NCBI RefSeq assembly: GCF_014656295.1
Contig: NZ_BNCD01000006.1
Span: forward strand, 248,001 to 312,000
Length of the DNA: 64,000 nt
Direction: 5' to 3'
From: Streptomyces sulfonofaciens
Lineage (GTDB): Bacteria > Actinomycetota > Actinomycetes > Streptomycetales > Streptomycetaceae
The position numbers and the translations under genes were made by a program. Of the stretch, positions 8,519 through 16,853 are shown piece by piece. Numbering within the stretch: position 1 is the stretch's first letter; each line of letters begins with the position of its first letter. Below the pieces are notes generated by a model. It saw only the letters and a list, made by a program, of their open reading frames with translations, did no database searches and had not been told where the DNA came from.

Positions 8519-8566
8519 TCCGGGGGCGGGCCCGTCCACGGTGGTCGGGGCCCGCGGCGGCGGCAG

Positions 8567-8594
8567 CCGCCCTCGGCGGCGCCGCCGAGGGCGG
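8567..8594. terminator. Perfect 28-base palindrome, likely terminator
   Basis: Fourteen bases (ccgccctcggcggc) followed directly by their exact complement. It stands between the hydrolase-like gene and the convergent LysR gene, where a shared terminator is expected. Confidence 0.75.
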
Positions 8595-8625
8595 TGCGGG
8601 CGTGGGGCAGGGCCCCGTCCGCCGC

Positions 8626-9579
8626 TCAGCGCGGCAGCAGCCGGCCCCTGCGCGACAACAGAAAGCTCTTGAAGGCCGCGACGGGAGGGGTGTCCTGGCG
8701 GCCTTCCAGCCAGGCCACACCGATCTCGCGGACCGCGCGCGGCGCCGTGACGGCCAGTTCCACGACGCCCGGCCGCGGCACCGGAGGCGGCGGCAGCAGC
8801 GCCACGCCGAGCCCCGCCGCGACCAGGCCGCGCAGCGTCTCGGTCTCCTCGCCCTCGAACGCGATCCGGGGCCGGAATCCCGCCGCACGGCACAGGTCGT
8901 CCGCGATCCGCCGCATGCCGTAGCCGGGCTCCAGCGTCACGAAGGACTCGTCGGCCGCCTCGGCGAGCCTGACCCTCCTGCGCCCGGCGAGCCGGTGGTC
9001 CTCCGGCACGACGAGGTGCAGCCGCTGCTCGTCGAGCCGCCGGAACACCAGGCCGGGTTCGCCCGGCACCGGCGAGGTGAGGCACAGGTCCAGATCGCCG
9101 GCGCGCAACCGCTCCAGCATGGCCTCGCTGTAGTTCTGGACCAGGCTGAAGCGGATGCCCGGGTGGTCCGCGCGAAAGGCCCGGATCAGCCCGGGCACCG
9201 TCTCGGAGCCCATGGTGTGCAGGAATCCGAAGGCGACCTTGCCGGAGGCGGGGTCGGCGTCGGCCCGCACCGCCTCCGCGGCCCGCTCCACCTCGCCGAG
9301 CGCACGCTCCACGGACACCAGGAAGGTACGGCCGGCGGGAGTCAGCGAGAGCGCCCGGCCGCGGCGGGCGAAGAGATCGACACCGAGGTCCCGTTCGAGA
9401 CGGCCCAGGGCGCGGGAGAGCGTCGACTGCGGGATCCGCATCTCCTGTGCCGCGCGGGTGACGTGCTCCCGACGCGCCACGCCCACGAACTGCGCGAGCC
9501 GCGGTGCCAGCAGCGTCACGATGTCTTCCGGAACACCATCGGACGAACGGCGGGCCGGTGACCTGTCGTCATGCTTCAT
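8626..9579 (-). CDS. LysR-family transcriptional regulator
   Basis: A 317-residue LysR regulator. The N-terminal winged helix reads LAQFVGVARREHVTRAAQEM then the recognition helix PQSTLSRALGRLERDLGVDLF. The effector domain follows, with FLHTMGSETVPGLIRAFRAD, FSLVQNYSEAMLERL and DLCLTSPVPGE. The start ATG at 9579 gives MKHDDRSP. It is divergent from an MFS exporter gene across 63 bases, the standard arrangement in which the LysR protein controls the neighbouring transporter. A T-n11-A palindrome lies between them. The effector is unknown. Confidence 0.9.
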   Translation of the reverse strand: MKHDDRSPARRSSDGVPEDIVTLLAPRLAQFVGVARREHVTRAAQEMRIPQSTLSRALGRLERDLGVDLFARRGRALSLTPAGRTFLVSVERALGEVERAAEAVRADADPASGKVAFGFLHTMGSETVPGLIRAFRADHPGIRFSLVQNYSEAMLERLRAGDLDLCLTSPVPGEPGLVFRRLDEQRLHLVVPEDHRLAGRRRVRLAEAADESFVTLEPGYGMRRIADDLCRAAGFRPRIAFEGEETETLRGLVAAGLGVALLPPPPVPRPGVVELAVTAPRAVREIGVAWLEGRQDTPPVAAFKSFLLSRRGRLLPR

Positions 9580-9600
9580 GGGAACGATTGAAGCAGTTCC

Positions 9601-9615
9601 ATGCATTGGACGCAT
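9601..9615. promoter_or_regulatory. LysR-type box between regulator and MFS gene
   Basis: ATGC-attggac-GCAT is a 15-base interrupted palindrome that satisfies the T-n11-A rule of LysR sites. It sits midway between the divergent starts at 9579 and 9643. The match is seen; binding is inferred from the arrangement. Confidence 0.5.
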
Positions 9616-9642
9616 GAATGGGGACGGCCGTACGTTCGAAAC

Positions 9643-11220
9643 ATGCCTGCTGCTGATCCCGCCTCGGCCACCGGCTCCACCGCCTACGACACCTCCGGCT
9701 CGCCGGACGCCCCCGCCCCCACCCCTGCCTCCGCCGCCCTCCACCCGCGTGACGGGGGTCCCGACCCGCGGGACCCCGACGGCCACCTCACCCCCGACGA
9801 CCGCCTCACCCCCGGCGGGCCGGGCTACCGCCGGATGAGCGTGGCACTGTTCCTGGCCGGGGTCGCGACGTTCGCACTGCTGTACTCCACGCAGGCGCTG
9901 CTGCCGCTCGTCTCGGCCGACTTCGGGGCCGGCGCGAGTGCCGCGAGCTGGACGGTCTCGGCGGCGACCGGCGCGCTCGCGCTGTGCGTGCTGCCCCTGA
10001 GCGCGCTGTCGGAACGGTACGGGCGGCGGACGATGATGACCGGCTCCCTGGCCGTCGCGGTGGCGGTCGGCCTGCTGGTGCCCTTCGCCCCCTCGATCGG
10101 GGCGCTGGTCGCGCTGCGCGCCGTGCAGGGCGCCGCGCTCGCCGGGCTGCCGGCGTCCGCGATGGCCTACCTCGCGGAGGAGGTCAGGCCGAAGGCACTG
10201 GTCGCCGCGGTGGGACTGTTCGTGGCCGGCAACAGCATCGGCGGCATGAGCGGACGCATCATCTCCGGCTGGATCGCCCAGGCGTACGGCTGGCGGTGGG
10301 CGGTGGGCACGATCGGGCTGCTCGCGGTGGTGTGCGCGGTGCTGTTCCGGGTCCTGCTGCCGACACCGCGCCGGGCACGCGGCGCGGACCCCCGCCGGAC
10401 GGCCGGGCGCGGCGCGGACCCCCGTCCGGCGGCCGAACGGTCCACGGACCGCTCCACCGGGCCGCGGGCCCTGGTGCGCACCGTGCGCGGCCATCTGGCG
10501 AACCCCCTGCTGCGCCGGCTGTACGCCATCGGCGCGCTCTTCATGATGGTCTTCGGCGGCTCGTACACCGTCATCGGCTACCGCCTGAGCGAGGCCCCGT
10601 TCTCGCTGCCGCAGGGCGTGATCGGGTCGGTCTTCCTGGTCTACCTCGTCGGCACCGCGTCGTCGGCGGCGGCGGGGCGTCTGGTGACGCGGCTCGGCAG
10701 GCGGGGCGCGCTGTACCTGGCGGCCGGCACCACCGCGGCGGGCCTGCTGGTGTCGCTGGCGGACGCGCTGGCGGCGGTGCTCGGCGGGCTCGTCCTGATC
10801 ACCGCGGGCTTCTTCGCGGGCCACGCGGTGGCGTCCTCCGCGGTCAGCCGCACCGCCGCGCACGGCCGCGCCCAGGCCTCCGCGCTCTACCAGTCCGGCT
10901 ACTACATCGGCTCCAGCACCGGCAGCACCCTCGGCGCGGTCGCCTTCCGTGCCGCGGGCTGGGACGGCATGGTGGCACTCGGGCTGCTGGCCGTGGCCGG
11001 CGTCGTCACGATCACGCTGCTGGGCACCAGGGCGGCGGCCAGGACCCGGGAGACGTCCACGAACAGCACCACCGGGACCGCTGATCCCGCCGGGACCACC
11101 GATCCCACCGATCCCGCCGGGACCACCGATTTCACCGATCCCGCCGGGTCCACCGGATCCGCCGGTCCCACCGGGGCCACCGGAGGCACCCGGCGCTCAC
11201 CCTCCGCCGCGAGCTCCTGA
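9643..11220 (+). CDS. MFS transporter (YnfM/CynX-like)
   Basis: A 525-residue major-facilitator protein. About 60 Pro/Asp-rich residues precede 12 hydrophobic segments starting MSVALFLAGVATFALLYSTQ. The MFS signature LSERYGRRTMM follows helix 2. The central loop is lengthened by an imperfect duplication (ARGADPRRTAGRGADPRPAA), and the C-terminal tail has repeats of the type DPAGTTD. The substrate cannot be told; relatives paired with LysR regulators are drug or organic-anion exporters. The ATG at 9643 is chosen because an upstream in-frame ATG at 9601 would lie within the putative operator. Confidence 0.85.
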   Translation: MPAADPASATGSTAYDTSGSPDAPAPTPASAALHPRDGGPDPRDPDGHLTPDDRLTPGGPGYRRMSVALFLAGVATFALLYSTQALLPLVSADFGAGASAASWTVSAATGALALCVLPLSALSERYGRRTMMTGSLAVAVAVGLLVPFAPSIGALVALRAVQGAALAGLPASAMAYLAEEVRPKALVAAVGLFVAGNSIGGMSGRIISGWIAQAYGWRWAVGTIGLLAVVCAVLFRVLLPTPRRARGADPRRTAGRGADPRPAAERSTDRSTGPRALVRTVRGHLANPLLRRLYAIGALFMMVFGGSYTVIGYRLSEAPFSLPQGVIGSVFLVYLVGTASSAAAGRLVTRLGRRGALYLAAGTTAAGLLVSLADALAAVLGGLVLITAGFFAGHAVASSAVSRTAAHGRAQASALYQSGYYIGSSTGSTLGAVAFRAAGWDGMVALGLLAVAGVVTITLLGTRAAARTRETSTNSTTGTADPAGTTDPTDPAGTTDFTDPAGSTGSAGPTGATGGTRRSPSAASS

Positions 11221-11427
11221 CCCGCCGTCCCTGCGCTCGCCATGGCCCCGCGTCCCGCGTCACCATCGAGGGACGAGGAGCTTTTTGTACACAGATGTCG
11301 CTGTGCGAGGGTCGTTGTCAGTGGGCGGCTGTAGCTTCCGCAGTACGGGAGCCTCAGGTACCGCGGGGACCGTCCCGCGGCCCGCCCGCGGCTCCCTCAC
11401 ACGGTGGAAAGGGCACAGGGGTGGGCG

Positions 11428-12681
11428 ATGAGCGACACGACGGCGACGACGACAGAGCTGGACAGCCGGCTTGAGCAGTACCGGACCGAGCTGACCGGGT
11501 ACTGCTACCGGATGCTCGGCTCCTCCTTCGAGGCGGAGGACGCGGTACAGGACACCATGGTGCGCGCCTGGCGCGCCCACGACCGCTTCGAGGGCCGTTC
11601 CTCACTGCGCTCCTGGCTCTACCGGATCGCGCACAACGTCTGCCTCGACCACCTCGGCGCCGGCAACCGCAGGGCCCGCCCGATGGATCTGACCGAGCCG
11701 GGCACCGCGGCATCGGCCGTGCTCAAGGAGCGCCCGGAGCCCGCCTGGCTGGAGCCGGTGCCGGACGGCCGGGTGCTGCCGGGCTCCGCGGACCCGGCGG
11801 AGGCCGCGGTGGCACGCGAGTCCGTGCGGCTGGCGTTCGTGGCGGCCCTTCAGCACCTGCCGCCCAAGCAGCGCTCCGTGCTGATCCTGCGGGAGGTGCT
11901 GGCCTGGCGGGCCGGTGAGGTCGCCGAGCTCTTGGGCACCTCGGTCGCCTCGGTGAACAGCGCCCTGCAGCGCGCCCGTGCCACCCTCGCCGCGGCCAAG
12001 GCCAAGGACACGGACCCCCTCAAGCCGATGGACGAGGAGCAGCAGAAGCTCCTGGAGCGCTACGTCCGGGCCTTCGAGGGCTACGACATGGACCAGCTCA
12101 CCGCGCTGCTCCACGAGGACGCCGTGCTGTCCATGCCGCCCTACGACCTGTGGCTCAAGGGCCCCCGGGAGATCCGGGCGTGGATGCTCGGCAAGGGGTC
12201 AGGCTGCCGGGGCTCCCGCCTGCTGCCCACGGTGGCGAACGGCACGCCCGCGTTCGGGCAGTACCGCCCCAGCCGCAGCGGTTCCGGCCACGATGCCTGG
12301 GCGCTCCAGGTCCTGGAGACATCAGGGGGGAGGATCACCGGGCTCACCTCGTTCCTGGCCACCGCCCGGCTCTTCCCCGCCTTCGGCCTCCCGCTCCGTC
12401 TCGAACCGGAGACCGGCGAGGGACAGCAGGGCCCGCAGGTCGGGCGCGGCATCGCGGATCCGGATCCGGCCCCCGGCGCGGCGCGCCGCCAGCTCCAGCC
12501 GGGCCAGCAGCTCGACGGCATCGAGGCCGATCCCGCCGAGCGCCCGCGCATCGCAGACGACACTCCCTCCGCCGGCGTCCAGACGAGTGCGCACGAGGGC
12601 GCAGAGCCTGACCAGGTCGTCGGGGCCGGCCCGGGCGGGCAGGACGAGCGGGGCCGAGGTGAGGGCATCCACACCCGGTAG
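11428..12681 (+). CDS. ECF RNA polymerase sigma factor with C-terminal SnoaL-like domain (SigG-like)
   Basis: Sigma region 2 spans about residues 10-75 ([37 protein letters not shown]). Region 4 spans about 130-190 ([40 protein letters not shown]). Next comes a SnoaL-like domain beginning [17 protein letters not shown] and ending [11 protein letters not shown] near residue 320. That architecture is the SigG/sigma-70-X5 family, in which the C-terminal domain regulates the sigma factor in place of a classical anti-sigma. The last 95 or so residues are Pro/Gly/Ala-rich and lie antisense to the STAS gene, so they are probably an unconserved read-through extension. ATG 11428 follows an AGGGGTGGG ribosome site. 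Confidence 0.85.
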   Translation: MSDTTATTTELDSRLEQYRTELTGYCYRMLGSSFEAEDAVQDTMVRAWRAHDRFEGRSSLRSWLYRIAHNVCLDHLGAGNRRARPMDLTEPGTAASAVLKERPEPAWLEPVPDGRVLPGSADPAEAAVARESVRLAFVAALQHLPPKQRSVLILREVLAWRAGEVAELLGTSVASVNSALQRARATLAAAKAKDTDPLKPMDEEQQKLLERYVRAFEGYDMDQLTALLHEDAVLSMPPYDLWLKGPREIRAWMLGKGSGCRGSRLLPTVANGTPAFGQYRPSRSGSGHDAWALQVLETSGGRITGLTSFLATARLFPAFGLPLRLEPETGEGQQGPQVGRGIADPDPAPGAARRQLQPGQQLDGIEADPAERPRIADDTPSAGVQTSAHEGAEPDQVVGAGPGGQDERGRGEGIHTR

Positions 12682-12705
12682 ACCGACCGGGTGCGCCGCC
12701 CTCAT
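12322..12705 (-). CDS. STAS-domain protein
   Basis: A 127-residue protein with a recognisable STAS fold: [19 protein letters not shown], the strand [20 protein letters not shown], then [20 protein letters not shown] and [15 protein letters not shown] domains act as anti-sigma antagonists or protein-interaction modules. The Ser/Thr normally phosphorylated in anti-sigma antagonists is not obvious (the loop reads ALGGIGLD), so it may signal without phosphorylation. It is convergent with, and overlaps by 360 bases, the ECF sigma gene; its last 25 charged residues are antisense to the end of the SnoaL domain. Confidence 0.75.
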   Translation of the reverse strand: MRAAHPVGLPGVDALTSAPLVLPARAGPDDLVRLCALVRTRLDAGGGSVVCDARALGGIGLDAVELLARLELAARRAGGRIRIRDAAPDLRALLSLAGLRFETEREAEGGEEPGGGQERGEPGDPPP

Positions 12706-12746
12706 CGGTGCCGGCGCGCCCCCGCCGCCCGAGGGCCCGTCAACTC

Positions 12747-13355
12747 TCAGCCGTCCGCGGGGAACACACTGGTGTCGAGGTCCAGTCCGAAGGGCGCGGG
12801 AAGCTTGATCGTGTCGCCGAACTTGACCGCGCTGAGCACACGGTAGACATCGCCCTTGGGCTCTCCGTACAGAGTGACGGTGGGGCCGCCCGGGGCCCAG
12901 CCGTCGACGAGGAGGTAGAGGGGGACGCCCGCTGCGGCGTAGGCGGCGGCCTTGGTGATGCGGTCCGTGCCGGCGTTGGACTTGGAGGTGATCTCCACGA
13001 GGAGTTCGGCGGCGGCGGCGGGGATGTAGTTGCCGTCCTCGGCTCGCAACGCCGCTCGGGGCGCAACGGTGAGGTCAGGCACGTAGAGCCCGTCCTTGGA
13101 AGGCAGGGCGGTGCCCTGGGTCTGGTACACGCCCCAGTCTTCGGGGATGACCTGGTACAGGCGGCGCTGTACGCAGTCAGCGATGTCGTTGTGGGCGTTG
13201 GACGGCGGTGGTGCCACGGTGACGATTCCCTCGATGATCTCCACCGTGCAGCCCTCGGGTGCGTCCGTCTCTTCCCAGATACGGACCAGGTCTTCCCACT
13301 CGTGACCGTGGCCTGTCGAGTGGTCGACGGTGAGTGCGCTCAAGGCGGTCTCCAA
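12747..13355 (-). CDS. Uma2-family (DUF820) putative nuclease
   Basis: A 202-residue Uma2 protein of the PD-(D/E)xK nuclease superfamily. Motifs in order: YLGRxx-like N-terminal helix, VEIIEGIVTVAPPPSNAHN, YVPDLTVAP with the catalytic Asp, LLVEITSKSN with the Glu and terminal active-site residues, then KAAAYAAAGVPLYLLVDG. Uma2 genes are numerous in Streptomyces, frequently isolated and without known targets. No antitoxin or restriction partner adjoins it. The start follows gtctcc-type sequence without a strong ribosome site. Confidence 0.8.
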   Translation of the reverse strand: METALSALTVDHSTGHGHEWEDLVRIWEETDAPEGCTVEIIEGIVTVAPPPSNAHNDIADCVQRRLYQVIPEDWGVYQTQGTALPSKDGLYVPDLTVAPRAALRAEDGNYIPAAAAELLVEITSKSNAGTDRITKAAAYAAAGVPLYLLVDGWAPGGPTVTLYGEPKGDVYRVLSAVKFGDTIKLPAPFGLDLDTSVFPADG

Positions 13356-13449
13356 TCAGTACGTCACCGACTACAGCATGCCGAAAAGGCGCACCGCCGG
13401 TCCACCGGTCTCCGTTCACCCGAAAGGGCTATATGAGGATGTATGAGGG

Positions 13450-14748
13450 TCAGGCGATACGTTCCCGCACAATCGGACCTACTCGGACCTCCGTGCCGTG
13501 CGGGGCGATGTCGTAGGACGTGGTCAGGGCCTCGGTGGCGTAGTCGAAGCGTTCCGGGGTGTCGGTGTGGAGGGTCATCAGGGGGGCGCCCTTGGTGACG
13601 GTGTCGCCGGGCTTGGCGTGCAGTTCGATGCCCGCCGCCGCCTGGACCGGGTCCTCCTTGCGGGCCCGACCGGCGCCCAGCCGCCAGGCGGCGACCCCGA
13701 TGTCGTAGGCGTCGAGCCTGCTCAGCACCCCGGTGGTCGGGGCGGTCACGATGTGCTGGGCGCGGGAGGCGGGCAGCGGGGCGTCCGGGTCGCCGCCCTG
13801 GGCGGTGATCATCCGGCGCCAGGCGTCCATCGCGGAGCCGTCGGCCAGGGCCTTGGCGGGGTCGGCGTCCTCCAGGCCGGCCGCGTCCAGCATCTCGCGG
13901 GCCAGTGCCAGGGTGAGTTCCACGACGTCCGCGGGGCCGCCGCCCGCCAGCACCTCCAACGACTCGCGGACCTCCAGGGCGTTGCCGGCGGTCAGACCGA
14001 GGGGGGTGGACATCTCGGTGAGCAGGGCGACGGTCCTGACGCCGTGGTCGGTGCCGAGGCCGACCATGGTGGTGGCGAGCTCGCGGGCGTCCTCGACGGT
14101 CTTCATGAAGGCGCCCGTGCCGACCTTGACGTCGAGCACCAGGGAGCCGGTACCCTCGGCGATCTTCTTCGACATGATCGACGAGGCGATCAGCGGGATC
14201 GACTCCACGGTGCCCGTGACGTCCCGCAGTGCGTACAGCTTGCGGTCGGCCGGAGCGAGGCCGTCGCCGGCGGCGCAGATCACGCAGCCCGCCGAGCGCA
14301 GGACGTCGAGCATCTCGGCGTTGGAGAGGCGGGCCCGCCAGCCGGGGATGGACTCCAGTTTGTCGAGGGTGCCCCCGGTGTGGCCGAGGCCCCGGCCAGA
14401 GAGCTGCGGGACGGTCGCGCCGCAGGCGGCGACGAGCGGGGCGAGCGGCAGGGTGATCTTGTCGCCCACGCCGCCCGTCGAGTGCTTGTCGGCGGTGGGG
14501 CGGGGGGCCGCCGCCGGGTCCGCGAGGGCGCCGGTGATGTCCAGGCGCTCGCCCGAGGCGATCATGGCGGCCGTCCAGCGCGCGATCTCCTGGCGGGTCA
14601 TGCCGTTCAGGAGGATGGCCATGGCCAGGGCGGACATCTGCTCGTCCGCGACGGTGCCCCGGGTGTAGGCGTCGATGATCCAGTCGATCTGGTCGTCGGT
14701 GAGGGCGCGCTTGTCGCGCTTGTCGCGGATGATCGAGATCGCGTCCAT
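13450..14748 (-). CDS. deoA: Thymidine phosphorylase
   Basis: A 432-residue pyrimidine-nucleoside phosphorylase that splits thymidine or deoxyuridine with phosphate into base and 2-deoxyribose-1-phosphate. Key features: the phosphate loop KHSTGGVGDK near residue 85, the family signature SGRGLGHTGGTLDKLES, the substrate-contacting ALRDVTGTVESIPLIASSIM, and the C-terminal domain with GDTVTKGAPLMTLH. The ATG at 14748 has a GGAGGGACC ribosome site and gives MDAISIIRDKRD. It follows cytidine deaminase in the same direction, separated by 333 bases of repeat DNA, so it may have its own promoter. Confidence 0.95.
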   Translation of the reverse strand: MDAISIIRDKRDKRALTDDQIDWIIDAYTRGTVADEQMSALAMAILLNGMTRQEIARWTAAMIASGERLDITGALADPAAAPRPTADKHSTGGVGDKITLPLAPLVAACGATVPQLSGRGLGHTGGTLDKLESIPGWRARLSNAEMLDVLRSAGCVICAAGDGLAPADRKLYALRDVTGTVESIPLIASSIMSKKIAEGTGSLVLDVKVGTGAFMKTVEDARELATTMVGLGTDHGVRTVALLTEMSTPLGLTAGNALEVRESLEVLAGGGPADVVELTLALAREMLDAAGLEDADPAKALADGSAMDAWRRMITAQGGDPDAPLPASRAQHIVTAPTTGVLSRLDAYDIGVAAWRLGAGRARKEDPVQAAAGIELHAKPGDTVTKGAPLMTLHTDTPERFDYATEALTTSYDIAPHGTEVRVGPIVRERIA

Positions 14749-15081
14749 GGGGGGTCCCTCCTGGTGCTGCGGGTGTCGTGGTGGGGCGCGCGCAGGTCCC
14801 CGCGTCCCTTCGGGGCTTCGCCCGGTGCTACGTGGCCCGGCGAAGGCCGCCGTCCGACCGCTCGGCCGGGTGGTCCTGCGGTCCGGTGGTCCGGTGCGGG
14901 TGGGTCGTGGTGGGGCGTGCGGGTCCCCGCGCCCCTTCCGGGGCCCCTGCCCTCCCAAGGCCGACCGGGACCGCCCGACCACTCGGCGCGGTGGTCCACC
15001 GCCAGTGCGTCGTGGTGGGGCCCGCAGGCCCGCGCGCCCCCTTCGGGGCGGGCACCGACCGCCGGCCGGGTCGGGCGGAGG
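14749..15081. repeat. Three copies of a Streptomyces intergenic repeat
   Basis: The gap between cdd and deoA contains three related units at about 14769-14822, 14894-14948 and 15008-15061, spaced about 120 bases apart. Each runs tcgtggtggggc, then ggtccccgcg, and ends in a small hairpin around ccccttcggggc. Elements of this kind (cgtggt...ccccgcgcccctt) are, from memory, dispersed through many Streptomyces chromosomes near gene ends. No gene is present. Confidence 0.75.
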
Positions 15082-15564
15082 TCACCTCAGTTGGTCCGGG
15101 CCGAATGCCTCCGGCAGGAGTTCACCCAGGGTGCGGAAGCCCGTGGGGGTCTCCAGGACGAGGGCGGGACCGCCGAACTCGTACAGGAGCTGGCGGCAGC
15201 GGCCGCACGGCATCAGGATCTCAGCGTCGCGGTTGACGCAGGTGAAGTGGGTGAGGGTGCCGCCGCCGGTGCGCAGCAGTTCGGAGACGAGGCCGCACTC
15301 GGCGCAGAGCCCGAGCCCGTACGAGGCGTTCTCGACGTTGCAGCCGGAGACCGTGCGGCCGTCGTCCACCCGGGCCGCGGCACCGACCGGGAAGCCGGAG
15401 TACGGCGCGTAGGCGTGGGACATGGCGTCCCGGGCGGCCGCGCGCAGGGCGGGCCAGTCGGCCTCCGCCGCATCGGGGCCGCCGGCGGGGGCGGTACCGG
15501 GTTCCCGCGCATCCCGCCCGCCGTGGGCCGTGTCCCTCGCCTCCCGGTCGCCGCCCTGCGTCAC
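15082..15564 (-). CDS. cdd: Cytidine deaminase
   Basis: A 160-residue cytidine deaminase of the tetrameric type, converting cytidine to uridine. The zinc site is NVENASYGLGLCAE (Cys in place of His, with the catalytic Glu) and PCGRCRQLLYEFG. The N-terminal 30 residues are an unconserved extension before LRAAARDAMSHAYAPYSGFP. The GTG start at 15564 overlaps the permease stop (GTGA), so the gene is coupled to the nucleoside transporter. Pyrimidine nucleosides imported by the transporter would be deaminated here and phosphorolysed by DeoA. Confidence 0.93.
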   Translation of the reverse strand: MTQGGDREARDTAHGGRDAREPGTAPAGGPDAAEADWPALRAAARDAMSHAYAPYSGFPVGAAARVDDGRTVSGCNVENASYGLGLCAECGLVSELLRTGGGTLTHFTCVNRDAEILMPCGRCRQLLYEFGGPALVLETPTGFRTLGELLPEAFGPDQLR

Positions 15565-16853
15565 GTGCCCTGTCCCTTCCGGTAGCGCATGCCGTCGGCC
15601 CTGGGCATCCGCAGGCGCTGCGCGGAGAGCGACAGCACCAGCAGGGTGACGACGTACGGGGTGGCGCCGACGAAGTCGCCGGGCACCGTGTCCGTCAGCA
15701 GGTACCAGACCAGGACGGCGGCCGCGACGACCGCGCTGGTCAGGCCCTGCCACAGGGCCTTGCGGTACAGCTTCCAGCCCGCGAGCAGCGCCAGCAACAC
15801 GACGAGCAGGAGCAGCAGGGCGTGCACGGTCTCGCCGCCGTTGCGCAGTTGGAGCGCGTCGGCGAAGCCGAACAGTCCCGCGCCCATGGCGAGGCCGCCG
15901 GGCCGCCAGTTGCCGAAGATCATCGCGGCGAGGCCGATGTAGCCGCGCCCGCCGGTCTGGCCCTCCAGGTAGATGTGCGAGTTGACCAGTGCGAGGAAGG
16001 CGCCGCCGAGTCCGGCGAGGCCGCCGGAGATGGCGACGGCCGCGTACTTGTACGAGTAGACGTGCACACCGAGGGACTCTGCGGCGATCGGGTTCTCACC
16101 GCAGGACCGCAGCCTCAGTCCGAAGGAGGTGCGCCACAGCACCAGCCAGCTCCCGGCGAACAGCAGCACGGCGATGACGGTGACCACGGAGAGGTCGGTG
16201 ACCAGGCCGCCGAGGATGCCGGCCAGGTCGGAGACGAGGAACCAGTGGTGTTTCTCCAGCGACGCGAGACCGTCGGACAGGCCGGGCACGGTGATGTCGC
16301 CGAGCGACGCGGACGGCGGGGACTGCTTGGGGTTGCCGCCCTTGGCCGCGACGTCGCCGGTGGCGAAGGCGAGCTTGGCGAGGTACTGGGTGGCACCGAG
16401 CGCGAGGAGGTTGAGCGCCACACCGGAGACGATGTGGTCGACGCCGAAGGTGACGGTGACGACGGCGTGCACCAGGCCGCCGAGCACGCCGAAGGCGACG
16501 CCGCAGAGCAGGCCGAGCCATGGGTTGGTCTGCCACCCGAGCCAGCCGGCGCCGAACGTGCCGAGGATCATCATGCCTTCGAGGCCGATGTTGACCACAC
16601 CGGCCCGCTCCGACCACAGCCCGGCGAGGCCGGCGAGCCCGATCGGCACCGCGAGCCCGAGCGCGGCGCCTATCTGGCCCTCGGAGGTCAACTGGTCGGA
16701 GCCGGTGACGATGCGCACCAGGGAGACCAGGACGAGTGCGCCGCCGACGACCAGCAGTACCCGGGCGAGCGACCAGCGGCCGCCCCGTCCGCCGCGCTCC
16801 GCCGCCGGGGCCGCGGGCGGCGTCTTCGGCGCCGTCGTGGTGTGGGTGGTCAT
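15561..16853 (-). CDS. Nucleoside ABC transporter permease 2
   Basis: A 430-residue permease of the ribose/nucleoside (BmpG/NupQ-like) class with about ten membrane segments. Diagnostic pieces are GLAGLWSERAGVVNIGLEGM, VSGVALNLLALGATQYL, the coupling segment RTSFGLRLRSCGENPIAAES and IYLEGQTGGRGYIGLAAMIF. The ATG overlaps the stop of the other permease (ATGA), and its own stop overlaps the cdd start. The two permeases form a heterodimeric channel. Confidence 0.93.
   Translation of the reverse strand: MTTHTTTAPKTPPAAPAAERGGRGGRWSLARVLLVVGGALVLVSLVRIVTGSDQLTSEGQIGAALGLAVPIGLAGLAGLWSERAGVVNIGLEGMMILGTFGAGWLGWQTNPWLGLLCGVAFGVLGGLVHAVVTVTFGVDHIVSGVALNLLALGATQYLAKLAFATGDVAAKGGNPKQSPPSASLGDITVPGLSDGLASLEKHHWFLVSDLAGILGGLVTDLSVVTVIAVLLFAGSWLVLWRTSFGLRLRSCGENPIAAESLGVHVYSYKYAAVAISGGLAGLGGAFLALVNSHIYLEGQTGGRGYIGLAAMIFGNWRPGGLAMGAGLFGFADALQLRNGGETVHALLLLLVVLLALLAGWKLYRKALWQGLTSAVVAAAVLVWYLLTDTVPGDFVGATPYVVTLLVLSLSAQRLRMPRADGMRYRKGQGT

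Noticed and set aside
8626..10863. Very long minus-strand frame continuing upstream of the LysR gene
   Set aside because: The upstream part is antisense to the MFS gene; the LysR homology starts at the ATG at 9579.
12747..13355. Uma2 protein as part of a restriction or toxin system
   Set aside because: No partner gene adjoins it and solitary Uma2 genes are common in Streptomyces.
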